The translations under genes were made by a program, and so were the position numbers. From Gammaproteobacteria bacterium (lineage in GTDB: Bacteria; Pseudomonadota; Gammaproteobacteria; Chromatiales; Chromatiaceae): a DNA stretch of 52,058 nt. This document shows positions 19,621 to 27,787 of this stretch, in pieces. The stretch lies in contig JANEMA010000004.1 of assembly GCA_024510845.1 (NCBI GenBank), positions 1-52,058 on the forward strand. The letters are read 5' to 3'. The notes below the pieces were generated by a model. That model had not been told where the DNA came from, did not search any database, and saw only the letters and a list, made by a program, of their open reading frames with translations. Each line of letters opens with the position of its first letter. The stretch's first letter is position 1.

Positions 19621-20901
19621 TTAACCCTCCGCTCCTGCAACCCGGTTCACCACTTGAATGGCCTTCAGTGCAGCGCCGGTCGCGTGCTGAACTGCACGGT
19701 TTACATCGAGTGCGTCGGAAGCCGAACCGGCAGCGAACACACCACCGTTAGCCGGATCCGGCTCGATGAAGCCCTCCCGGTTGATCACGATGTCCACGGG
19801 GAAGTCGGACTTGCTCACCGACGGCTCCATGCCCGTGGCCAGCACCACCAAGTCGTGGGTGTTCTCGTAACGGTGGTAGCCCTCGGTGTCCACCCCGCGG
19901 CAGATCGGATTGCCGTCCTTGTCGGTGATGATGTTGGCTACCTTGGACTTCACGAACCCCACGTTGTCCATCGCGCGGACGTTCTGGTAGAAATCCTCGA
20001 AGCGGTCGATGGCGCGGATGTCGATGTAGTAGATGGTGACCTGTGCGTCCTCGTAGGCATCCACCACGTAGTGGGTCTGCTTCAGCGAGGCCATGCAGCA
20101 GATGCGCGAGCAGTGGAACAGGTGATTGCGGTCACGCGAGCCGGCGCACTGGATGAAGGCGATGTTCTTCGCCTCCTTGCCGTCGGAGGGTCGGATGATC
20201 TTGCCGCCGGTCGGCCCCTTGGGGTCGGCCATGCGCTCGAACTCGACGTTGGTGATCACGTTCTCGAAGCGGTCGTAGCCGTAGGGCTGGATCCTCGCCG
20301 CGTCATAGGGCTTCCAGCCGGTGGCCCAGATCACCGCGCCGCAGGGGAACTGGGTCTCACGTTCTTCCATGTCCAGGTCGATGGCGTCGTACTTGCAGGC
20401 ATCCTTTGCCTTCTGGGCATCACCGGTGCCGATGATGCGCGGATCCAACACATACTGCATGGGATGTGCCATCACGTGCGGCAGATAGGCCCCCTTGTGC
20501 CTGCTCATGCCGTAGTCGAACTCGTTGTCGAACTCGGCCTCGACGACCTTGGCACATTCACCGCAGGCGGTGCAGTTGTCGTTCACATAGCGCGGTGTCA
20601 GCTTCACTGTGGCGGTATAGGCGCCCGGCTCGCCCTCGAGTCCGGTCACCTCGGCCATGGTCAGCACCGTGATGTTGGGGTTCATCTTGATGCGCCGCTG
20701 GTTGATTTCCTGGCCGCAGGTCGGATGACACAGCTTGGGGAAATACTTGTACAGCTGGCTGACCCGGCCGCCCAGGAAGGGGCGCTTCTCGACCAGTACG
20801 ACCCGTTTCCCGGTCTCGGCGGCTTCGAGTGCGGCCGTCATGCCGCTGATGCCGCCACCGACGACGAGAATGGTCTCGTTGGTGGCTACGACTTCCGTCA
20901 T
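19621..20901 (-). CDS. qmoA: QmoA-like HdrA flavoprotein
   Basis: A 426-residue FAD protein of the HdrA family. The dinucleotide motif ILVVGGGISGMTAALEAAE lies at ~11-29. HPTCGQEINQRRI, a cysteine motif NCTACGECAKV near 100, and the HdrA signature LFHCSRICCMASLKQ follow. The C-terminus, GVFAAGSASDALDVNRAVQH, is typical of these reductases. QmoA forms the flavin core with QmoB. The start at 20901 (MTEVVATNETI) is fixed by GGAGGAATATCC upstream; the longer open frame to 20985 lacks family similarity. First gene of the four-gene operon. Confidence 0.93.
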   Translation of the reverse strand: MTEVVATNETILVVGGGISGMTAALEAAETGKRVVLVEKRPFLGGRVSQLYKYFPKLCHPTCGQEINQRRIKMNPNITVLTMAEVTGLEGEPGAYTATVKLTPRYVNDNCTACGECAKVVEAEFDNEFDYGMSRHKGAYLPHVMAHPMQYVLDPRIIGTGDAQKAKDACKYDAIDLDMEERETQFPCGAVIWATGWKPYDAARIQPYGYDRFENVITNVEFERMADPKGPTGGKIIRPSDGKEAKNIAFIQCAGSRDRNHLFHCSRICCMASLKQTHYVVDAYEDAQVTIYYIDIRAIDRFEDFYQNVRAMDNVGFVKSKVANIITDKDGNPICRGVDTEGYHRYENTHDLVVLATGMEPSVSKSDFPVDIVINREGFIEPDPANGGVFAAGSASDALDVNRAVQHATGAALKAIQVVNRVAGAEG

Positions 20902-21728
20902 GGATATTCCTCCGTCGCGGATACTCAGAAACCCGGTCCTCCGGCTTGCAGCCGGCCAGACCCGGCGGGACACGGCGCACGGCACGTTTCCCTACGGTCT
21001 TTCAGGGATCGCTAAAGATACTCTCCCCGGCGGCTCACGACCATGCGTCGAACAATCGAATTTTCCGATGTACTGATAGATGTGGCGTATATTGAGGAAG
21101 AGCCAGCCACTACGGATCGGAGCGGCTGGGTGGATTATCGTTGTGAATCTCCCTCGGATTGGTGAACTCGCTGTGAGAGACGGATGAAAGAGAACGATGC
21201 TGAAATGGCGCCAAGTGGTGTGAACGAATGTCACCATTACGGCAGGACGGCCCTGGAGGCCCCGGTTCGCTACGCGGCTACCCGATCGATTTCTTGCATC
21301 AATCGATCACCAATCTTCGATTTTGCAACGGCCAGTTCACAGGCAGTCTGCAGGTCCATCCGGAACTGCGGGGAGGTACAGAAGTGCCACCCGAAGCGTA
21401 GTGTGGTGCTCGATGTAGTCCAGCAGATACACGTCAGGATGCACCGGCCCCAACACATCGACTGTGCTCACGACCAACAGAATCGGTATTTGCGATTTTG
21501 CCCCGGTTCAGCACTTTTTCCTGCTACGTGGTAATCGATCAGGTCCACCATGTCGATCCGACGTCAATCGCTGGAGTTTGGCAGTCTGTTGAAATTTGCA
21601 GCCTGTAGCGGAAGATGCCGGAATAAGGTGGAAAGAAGGAAAAGCGATACAACTGCTGCAAAAGGGTCCTGCCTTTTCGTTCCGGCGCCTGGAGCCGAGC
21701 CCTGCGGCCCGAGAAAATACCGGAAACA
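20902..21728. other. Upstream region of qmoA with gene debris
   Basis: About 830 bp without an intact gene. It must hold the qmoA promoter, but I find no convincing -35/-10 pair. On the minus strand (~21268-21530) two frames join into a protein-like fragment, DVLGPVHPDVYLLDYIEHHT continuing to MDLQTACELAVAKSKIGDRL, which I cannot assign. An IS-end-like sequence lies at 21582-21620. Confidence 0.4.
21582..21620 (+). mobile_element. Isolated IS5-type terminal sequence
   Basis: This stretch (CAGTCTGTTGAAATTTGC, then GGAAGATGCCGG) resembles the left end of the deleted IS5-like element at 46688 (CAGGCTGTTGAAATTCGCC, then GGAAGATACCGG). No transposase sequence or second end is seen nearby, so it is a fragment at most. 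Confidence 0.4.
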
Positions 21729-22268
21729 ATGTGCCTGTCCACCATGAGTCAGCTGTACCTGCATACCGAACCTCCCCTGCACCTTGGCCGGGTGGATGGG
21801 CACCAGCCGATTACCCGATCAGTGCTTGGAGCCTTCGATCGAGAATTCGGTGGCCCGAACATGCACCAGTCACATCTCGAGCTGGGGCGTCTGGAGAACA
21901 TCTGGATTACACGTGAAGCCATCCCCGAGATCGATCCCCTGCTCACACTGGCCAACCAGGCGGCCCGAACCATTCTTGGCCGCGATGACCTGCGTGCCAC
22001 CTTCTGGTTCAATCGCATGCTGCCCGGTGAACGCACGGCGCGGCACAACCACGAGGAAGGTGACGAACTGCTCTCCGGTGTCTATTACCTGGAAACGCCC
22101 CCCGACTGTGGCGATCTCCTGATCTATCACACGGGCGGTCCGACCCACATCCCCCCGCGTGAGGGACGCTTCATATTCTTCGCACCGCGTCTGGCGCATG
22201 CCGTGGAGGAGAACCGCAGCGGCCAGCGGCGACTCTCTGTCGCATTCAATTTCGGGCCGGAGGAATAG
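21729..22268 (+). CDS. Putative 2OG-Fe(II) oxygenase family protein
   Basis: A 179-residue protein of the double-stranded beta-helix oxygenase type (the putative 2OG-Fe(II) oxygenase family). The core reads ARHNHEEGDELLSGVYYLET, then CGDLLIYHTGG, IPPREGRFIFFAPRLAHAVE and RRLSVAFNF. His and Glu/Asp of the first block and His of LAHAVE are the likely metal ligands, and Arg of RRLSVAFNF the likely 2-oxoglutarate contact. The substrate is unknown. Start uncertain: ATG 21729 has GGAA nearby, while ATG 21744 (MSQLYLHTEP) is also possible. Its 3' end overlaps the convergent membrane-protein gene by 23 bp. Confidence 0.75.
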   Translation: MCLSTMSQLYLHTEPPLHLGRVDGHQPITRSVLGAFDREFGGPNMHQSHLELGRLENIWITREAIPEIDPLLTLANQAARTILGRDDLRATFWFNRMLPGERTARHNHEEGDELLSGVYYLETPPDCGDLLIYHTGGPTHIPPREGRFIFFAPRLAHAVEENRSGQRRLSVAFNFGPEE

Positions 22269-22638
22269 TGCTGATCTCCATCCGCTCGGTATCGGCCATG
22301 CGCACCCGAATTCCGTCGGTAGTGACAAACTCACGATCGTCGATGTCGCCTCGGCAGGCCCGATAATGGGTCACGTGCCCAGTTCCGGCATCGACCACCC
22401 GCACATACAGCACATCACGCGCCTCACGCCAGCTCGAATACAGCCAGAACACCGCCCCCCCCAGCATCAGCAGTACCAATCCACTGGCCAGCCAACCAAT
22501 CGGCAAGGCGCTTCGTGGAATACCTGAGACCACAGAGGGAGACATCCGTGGTGGACGCGCACGTGCGCGTCCGCGCAGCACCAACAAGGCACCCGCGATG
22601 ACGACCACAGTCAGAAGAATCTTACCCGGCAATCCCAC
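22246..22638 (-). CDS. Small two-TM membrane protein
   Basis: A 130-residue protein with two predicted membrane helices: ILLTVVVIAGALLVL near the N-terminus and GWLASGLVLLMLGGAVFWLY in the middle. A basic loop (RGRARARPPR) lies between them. The C-terminal soluble part contains DVLYVRVVDAGTGHVTHYRA and CRGDIDDREFVTTDGIRVR. No family is recognised. A GTG start at 22638 is chosen because GAGGA lies seven bases upstream and it places the first helix at the N-terminus. It overlaps the convergent oxygenase gene by 23 bp. Confidence 0.65.
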   Translation of the reverse strand: MGLPGKILLTVVVIAGALLVLRGRARARPPRMSPSVVSGIPRSALPIGWLASGLVLLMLGGAVFWLYSSWREARDVLYVRVVDAGTGHVTHYRACRGDIDDREFVTTDGIRVRMADTERMEISTIPPARN

Positions 22639-22773
22639 ATCACAATCCTCGAGACAAGCGAATCTTCGATATCGTGAAAGATTTTGGGGCATCCCAATCC
22701 CAAAATCGACTCGATCTTCAACTGCCATTATGTCACCGGCCGATCTACGTCTATTGCCTCGTACCTACCGGGA

Positions 22774-22811
22774 TTACCCGCCCTCACTTCGCTCTCCCTA
22801 GGCGGGTAGCG
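22774..22811 (-). repeat. Short palindromic repeat, copy B
   Basis: In reverse complement this reads CGCTACCCGCCTAGGGA then GAGCGAAGTGAGGGCGGGTA, matching copy A at 14851-14888. It sits in the ~200-bp gap between sbcB and the small membrane protein. Its terminal TACCCGCC and GGCGGGTA are inverted. Confidence 0.6.
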
Positions 22812-22846
22812 AGAGAACCGATGTTCGCGGCGGAACGCCGCTCGTA

Positions 22847-24289
22847 TCAATCCAGGCTGACCAAGCCCGGCCATTCGAGCAGCTCGTCGACCACGCGACG
22901 GCTGTCTTCGGGTAGCGAGGTATCGACTGCCAAGCGCGCCAGTTCGCCCCGGTATTCTTCGAGGGTGATACTGGAGCCCCCCCCGGCATCGCACACCCGC
23001 ATACGGCGCCACCGGTTCCAGCGTGCGCGCTCTTCACGATTCAGTGTCTCTGGCCAATTGCGCGCCCGGTAGCGGAACAACAGCTCCTGATAGCGCGGAT
23101 CATCGAAGCACAGATCGAGACAGCCAAGCTCCTCGGGCCGCGTGGCACGCACCCGCTCGCAGCGACGCCGATCGGCCTCGCTGGGGAAGCCGCCATAGAG
23201 ATCGAGATCGGGATCGCGCGGCGGATATTCCCGCTCGGCGAATACATCGGTGAGCTTTCGCTGCACAGCCTGACGATGCATAAGCAACTGGTCGCAGTGA
23301 CGCTGTTCAGTCGCTGCATCCATCTGCCAGCGCTCACGCACAGCATCGGTCAGCGTGTTCATGGGCACAACAACCGGCACCTTGTTGATGTGGACTTCTT
23401 TCAACGGGATGCGATCTACCCCTTCGGGTAAATCCTCGACGCGGGTGTAGAGGCGCTCACGCAACACCTCGGCATCGAGCATCAACAGCGGCTCGGGATC
23501 GACCCGCAGGTCATAGACAATGACGCTGTTCCTGTTGCGCGGGTGCCAGGCCAGCGGCAACACTGCGGCAATACAGCCCAGGCGTGCAGGATACCGAGAC
23601 GAGACATGCAACACCGGACGGACGGCAGAAGGCTCGAGCATGCCGGCAAGCGTCCGCTTGTCGCGATGCCAGAAGACATAATCGAACAGGCGCGGCTGGC
23701 GCTCACGCACCAAACGCGCCAGGGCAATGGTGGCACGCACGTCGGCCAGCGCATCGTGCGCACCCGTGTGGGCAATGTCGTTGGCCTCGGTGAGATTCTC
23801 CAGGCGAAAGGTGGTCACCCCCGGTTCCTTCTCGGGCCATTCGATACCATCGGGACGCAACGCATGGGTGAGACGCACCACATCGATCAGGTCCCAGCGC
23901 AAATTTCCGTTCTTCCATTCACGCTCGTAAGGATCGAAAAAATTGCGGTACAGACCGTAGCGGGTGACTTCATCATCGAAGCGTACGGTGTTGTAACCCA
24001 GCGAGCAGGTGCCCGGCTGCATCATCTCGGCATGGATGAAATGGAAGAAACTGGCCTCCGGCACACCTTTGGCCAAGATGCGCTGCGGCGAGATACCGGT
24101 GACCATGCAGGCGCCAGGTTGCGGCAACATATCGTCAGCCGGGCGCGCATAGATCACCAGCGGTTCGCCGATGGGGTTGAACTCGAGATCGGTGCGCAGA
24201 CCAGCGAACTGAGCCGCGCGATCGCGTGCCGGATCAGCACCCCAGGTCTCGTAGTCGTGCCAGTAGAAGCTGGTGGTCTGGCGGCTCAT
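22847..24289 (-). CDS. sbcB: Exodeoxyribonuclease I
   Basis: A 480-residue 3'-5' single-strand DNA exonuclease that acts in recombination and mismatch repair. DnaQ-like motifs are visible: ExoI is FYWHDYETWGADPARD with the DxE pair, ExoII is LGYNTVRFDDEVTRYGLYRN, and ExoIII is AHDALADVRATIALARLV. The C-terminal extension (LPLKEVHINKVPVVVPMNTL, SSITLEEYRGEL) matches E. coli ExoI, as does the length. The start MSRQTTSFYWHDYETWG at 24289 is preferred over a longer frame that overlaps rplS. Confidence 0.95.
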   Translation of the reverse strand: MSRQTTSFYWHDYETWGADPARDRAAQFAGLRTDLEFNPIGEPLVIYARPADDMLPQPGACMVTGISPQRILAKGVPEASFFHFIHAEMMQPGTCSLGYNTVRFDDEVTRYGLYRNFFDPYEREWKNGNLRWDLIDVVRLTHALRPDGIEWPEKEPGVTTFRLENLTEANDIAHTGAHDALADVRATIALARLVRERQPRLFDYVFWHRDKRTLAGMLEPSAVRPVLHVSSRYPARLGCIAAVLPLAWHPRNRNSVIVYDLRVDPEPLLMLDAEVLRERLYTRVEDLPEGVDRIPLKEVHINKVPVVVPMNTLTDAVRERWQMDAATEQRHCDQLLMHRQAVQRKLTDVFAEREYPPRDPDLDLYGGFPSEADRRRCERVRATRPEELGCLDLCFDDPRYQELLFRYRARNWPETLNREERARWNRWRRMRVCDAGGGSSITLEEYRGELARLAVDTSLPEDSRRVVDELLEWPGLVSLD

Positions 24290-24341
24290 ACGCAGTCTCT
24301 TCCGTACAAACGCCACCCGGCATACCGAACGGTCCGCGGTA

Positions 24342-24695
24342 TCACTTGTTGGAGATCTTTTCCTTGATACGCGCCGCCCTGCCAGTACGACCGCGCAGGT
24401 AGTACAGCTTGGCACGCCGCACGTCGCCACGACGCTTGACCTCGATGGAAGCAATCTGCGGGCTATAGGTCTGGAACACTCGCTCCACGCCCTCGCCATG
24501 AGAGATCTTGCGCACCGTGAACGAGGAATTCAGGCTGCGGTTGCGCTTGGCGATGCAGACGCCTTCGAAGGCCTGCAAGCGCTCGCGGTTGCCTTCCTTC
24601 ACCTTGACCTGCACGACCAAAGTGTCGCCCGGACCGAAGGCCGGGACCTCCTTGTTCATCTGCTCTGCTTCGAGTTCCTGGATGATGTTGCTCAT
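24342..24695 (-). CDS. rplS: 50S ribosomal protein L19
   Basis: A 117-residue ribosomal protein at the 30S-50S interface. [39 protein letters not shown] and [20 protein letters not shown] are diagnostic, and the C-terminus is [19 protein letters not shown]. An AAGGA motif precedes the ATG. Last gene of the rpsP-rimM-trmD-rplS operon, 51 bp after trmD. Confidence 0.97.
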   Translation of the reverse strand: MSNIIQELEAEQMNKEVPAFGPGDTLVVQVKVKEGNRERLQAFEGVCIAKRNRSLNSSFTVRKISHGEGVERVFQTYSPQIASIEVKRRGDVRRAKLYYLRGRTGRAARIKEKISNK

Positions 24696-24746
24696 CGTCC
24701 TTGCTCCTGACCCAGTTGGGATTGAGTGCCTCGCGGCACGTTTGTT

Positions 24747-25493
24747 TCAGTCGATCGACCCGTCTTCGCAGACGCGCCGGAATTCGTCGAGCAGTGCCTG
24801 CTCTTCGTCGTCGAGCGGCCGGCCTTTCAACAGCTCGGGGCGCCGCAGCCAAGTCCGACCCAGCGCCTGCTGCAACCTCCAGCGGCGGATGCGCTCGTGG
24901 TTGCCGGAGCGCAGTACCTTCGGCACCCGCTGGCCCAGGATCTCATCGGGCCGCGTATAATGCGGGCAATCCAGCAGGCCCTCGGAAAACGAGTCCTGCA
25001 GCGCCGAGTCCGCATGTCCCAGAGCCCCCGGCAACAGACGGATGACCGCATCGATCATCACCATCGCCGGCAGCTCGCCACCGGACAAGACATAGTCGCC
25101 AATCGACCATTCCTCGTCCACACGGGCCTTGACGATACGCTCGTCGATACCCTCGTAGCGACCGGCGATCAGGATCGATCCCGAGCGCTGGGCCAGCATA
25201 CGCGCCGCCGGCTGGGCGAAAGTCCGCCCTTGCGGGCTGAGGTACAACACCGGACTGCCTGGCGCCCGCTCCCGTGCCGCATCGATGGCGGCCAGCAATG
25301 GCTCAACCTTCATCACCATGCCCGGCCCACCGCCATAGGGGCGGCCATCCACGGTACGGTGGGCGTCTTGCGTGTAGTCACGCGGGTTCCACAGCACCAG
25401 CTCAGCCAAGCCCCGTTCCAAAGCGCGCCCCGGGATACCCACGCGCAGCGCCTCGAACACCTTGGGGAACAGGGTAACGACATCGAAGCGCAT
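24747..25493 (-). CDS. trmD: tRNA (guanine-37-N1)-methyltransferase
   Basis: A 248-residue SPOUT methyltransferase that makes m1G37 in tRNAs and prevents +1 frameshifting. [40 protein letters not shown], the knot motifs [19 protein letters not shown] and [11 protein letters not shown], and [20 protein letters not shown] are all conserved. It follows rimM by 12 bp and precedes rplS. Confidence 0.97.
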   Translation of the reverse strand: MRFDVVTLFPKVFEALRVGIPGRALERGLAELVLWNPRDYTQDAHRTVDGRPYGGGPGMVMKVEPLLAAIDAARERAPGSPVLYLSPQGRTFAQPAARMLAQRSGSILIAGRYEGIDERIVKARVDEEWSIGDYVLSGGELPAMVMIDAVIRLLPGALGHADSALQDSFSEGLLDCPHYTRPDEILGQRVPKVLRSGNHERIRRWRLQQALGRTWLRRPELLKGRPLDDEEQALLDEFRRVCEDGSID

Positions 25494-25505
25494 CGCTGTT
25501 CCCTT

Positions 25506-26063
25506 TCAGAAATCCGGGTCCCAATCCACCCGCATGAGGCCGGCTTCGATGTCCACCTCGCACACGACACGTTCCCAGAGAAAGGGAATCAGGCGTTCGC
25601 GTTCACCCCGAACCACCATCACATCGTTGGCACCGGTCTCGAACAGACGATCCACCCGCCCGAGATCGATCCCGTCGATGGTCTCGACCCGTAGTCCCTG
25701 CAGATCGGTCCAATAGTAGTCGCCGGGCGCATCCAGTTCGGGCAGTTGATCATGGGTAATGGCGATCTGTGCGCCGATCAGTGCTTCAGCCGTACCGCGG
25801 TCATTGCAGACCTTGAGCTTGAGCACTACAGCCTTGCCCTGGCGCCTCCCGGAAGCCAGCTTCCAGCGTTGCCATCCATCACCCATATCCAGATACAGGT
25901 GGCCATAGCGGGCGATATTCTCTCGTGGCACGGTATCGGAGTGGACCTTGATCCACCCCTGCAGCCCATACGCCCCGGTAACGTGACCAAGGGTGACAAG
26001 CAGTCTGCCGTCACCCCCGACGATACTCCTTCCGTGTTCGTCCGATGCGTTCACGATCGGCAC
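25506..26063 (-). CDS. rimM: Ribosome maturation factor RimM
   Basis: A 185-residue 30S assembly factor. The N-terminal RimM domain has TLGHVTGAYGLQGWIKVHS, and the C-terminal PRC-barrel has DYYWTDLQGLRVETIDGIDL and ANDVMVVRGERERLIPFLWE, ending in VDWDPDF. The start is taken at a GTG (26063). A second GTG three codons later and a weak ribosome binding site leave this uncertain. It lies 23 bp after rpsP. Confidence 0.93.
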   Translation of the reverse strand: MPIVNASDEHGRSIVGGDGRLLVTLGHVTGAYGLQGWIKVHSDTVPRENIARYGHLYLDMGDGWQRWKLASGRRQGKAVVLKLKVCNDRGTAEALIGAQIAITHDQLPELDAPGDYYWTDLQGLRVETIDGIDLGRVDRLFETGANDVMVVRGERERLIPFLWERVVCEVDIEAGLMRVDWDPDF

Positions 26064-26086
26064 GAACCCGCCGACATCATGGCGTG

Positions 26087-26347
26087 TCAGGCAGCAGCCT
26101 GGGCGTCCTTGCGACAGGACTCGACCAGCTTGCGTACACGGTCGGTGAGCTGGGCCCCGACAGACACCCAGTAGTCCACACGTTCCAGATCGATGCGCAG
26201 GGCCTCTTCACCCTCGACCGCGATTGGGTTGAAGAAACCCATGCGTTCAATATAACTGCCACCGCGAGCACGACGCGAATCGGCGGCCACGATATGGTAG
26301 AAAGGACGCTTCTTGGCGCCGGTTCTGGCAAGACGAATCGAAACCAT
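26087..26347 (-). CDS. rpsP: 30S ribosomal protein S16
   Basis: An 86-residue ribosomal protein needed for 30S assembly. [40 protein letters not shown] and [19 protein letters not shown] are conserved. First gene of rpsP-rimM-trmD-rplS, with its own sigma-70-type promoter about 85 bp upstream. Confidence 0.97.
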   Translation of the reverse strand: MVSIRLARTGAKKRPFYHIVAADSRRARGGSYIERMGFFNPIAVEGEEALRIDLERVDYWVSVGAQLTDRVRKLVESCRKDAQAAA

Positions 26348-27044
26348 GTCTGTTATCTGCCTGTAGGTTCGTTACCATTTCCGGGTCACCGCACGGACTC
26401 AAACCGGACGGCACCCGAAGGAAACTGGGGATTCTACGCATATTTGCAGTTTTGTGAAGCACCGATTGCATGAACGATGGCCGAGAGCAGCACCCCGATC
26501 CCATTCACTGCGGTGAGCCGCACAACAGCCCCTGTCCGAGGAGTCACCTGCAGACCCGGGCGCACCAGGATCTGGATCTGCTGAAAGCCCGCTGCACCTT
26601 CGCCAAGCATCCCGGCCAGATCCATCACATGCCGCACTACCTCAGGGAAGTTGCAATTCTCGCTGCTCTCACTCGCCGACTGGAGCGGCCTCCGCCACAC
26701 GACCATCAATGTGCCTAACGGCTGGAGCCCGACCAACACTGGACACGCATCGACGGTCCCGCTCAAGCAGATTGATCGCACTCGAAGCAACGACAGATCA
26801 TTACCGCCTGATCACTGGATCTGATCGGAAACCGCCTCCAGCCCGGCGTACACGGCCCTGGCCCTGGCCCTCTTGATATCCCGCTCCAACTGCTCGCGGT
26901 ACTCACCAAACCAGGTGGGCGCGCAAGATCGGCCACCCCCGTTCAGCATGCCGTTCACCCATGTCCCTCCTGAATCGTACCGCCCGTCTGCCCGGTATGC
27001 CGTCATACCTGCCGGACGACATCGACGGGCATCAACGGCAGGTT
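26348..27044. other. Spacer between rpsP and the OmpA-domain gene
   Basis: Nearly 700 bp. The rpsP promoter lies at 26431-26458. The remaining open frames (for example 26470-26718 plus and 26812-27006 minus) have no recognisable motif and no good ribosome binding site. I see nothing else I can support here. Confidence 0.4.
26431..26458 (-). promoter_or_regulatory. Sigma-70-type promoter of the rpsP operon
   Basis: On the minus strand, TTCACA (26458-26453), a 16-base spacer and TAGAAT (26436-26431) lie upstream of rpsP. They predict a leader of about 75 nt. Two mismatches to the consensus boxes. Confidence 0.6.
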
Positions 27045-27776
27045 TCAGTGTTCAAACACCAGATGCAGCTCAATACGCCGATTGTGCCGATAGGCGGCCC
27101 GGTTCCTGTGCTCATTCAATGGGCGGGTGTCTGCCAGCGCCACCCCTTCCAGACGATGTACCGGCAGACCGCTGCGCACCAAGTAACGAACCACCTCGGT
27201 GGCACGCGCCGCCGACAACTCCCAGTTGGTAGGAAATTCCCGATTGTTGCGCAATGGCCGCTGGTCGGTGTGCCCCTCCACACGCAGGCACCAGGGCGAC
27301 GTCGTCGGCAAGGCGGCGGTCAATTCATGCAAGGCACCGGCAAGGGGTTGCAGACGTGACTCCCCCTCGGCGCCAAGCTGCGCACGCGAAAACACGAACA
27401 CCAGGTCGGCCGGCACGATGACCCGGTCCTCACGAACCTCATACACCGGCGAGAGGGGCAGGCGTTCGCCCAAAGTGGTAAAGAACCACTGCCGTAAGCG
27501 ATCCTGCTCATCTGACTCTCTGCCCTGCCGGGCCGCCAGCTGCTTCTCGAGACGATCGATCTCCTCGGACTGACGACGATTGCCCGCCTCGGCCTCGGCC
27601 AGCGCCTTTTCGAGCCAATGCACACGTTCACTCACCCGGGAAACAAATTCACGCAACCGGGCGAGCTGTTCGCGATCCTGCTTCAGCACTGCATCCGTGG
27701 CCTGTACCGAGGTCCACCACGAGCCCAGCAGGGTGACCGAAACAACGACCGCCAAAGGGCGCATCAGTCGTTCCAT
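27045..27776 (-). CDS. OmpA/MotB-domain cell-envelope protein
   Basis: A 243-residue envelope protein. An N-terminal signal or anchor (MRPLAVVVSVTLLGSWWTSV) is followed by a coiled coil (~25-85: VSRVSERVHWLEKALAEAEA). The C-terminal peptidoglycan-binding OmpA-like domain (~110-243) contains LRVEGHTDQRPL, NWELSAARATEVVRYLV and AYRHNRRIELHLV. The NWELSxxRA and RRI elements are the usual diaminopimelate-contacting region. This resembles MotB-like or TolR/Pal-linked proteins without a partner motor gene nearby. The ATG at 27776 is chosen; a GTG two codons upstream is possible. It starts about 12 bp after ffh, so it is likely in the ffh transcript. Confidence 0.82.
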   Translation of the reverse strand: MERLMRPLAVVVSVTLLGSWWTSVQATDAVLKQDREQLARLREFVSRVSERVHWLEKALAEAEAGNRRQSEEIDRLEKQLAARQGRESDEQDRLRQWFFTTLGERLPLSPVYEVREDRVIVPADLVFVFSRAQLGAEGESRLQPLAGALHELTAALPTTSPWCLRVEGHTDQRPLRNNREFPTNWELSAARATEVVRYLVRSGLPVHRLEGVALADTRPLNEHRNRAAYRHNRRIELHLVFEH

Positions 27777-27787
27777 TCGCACCCCAA

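Noticed and set aside
26434-26790. Minus-strand frame of 118 codons upstream of rpsP
   Set aside because: It overlaps the rpsP promoter and has no recognisable motif or ribosome binding site.
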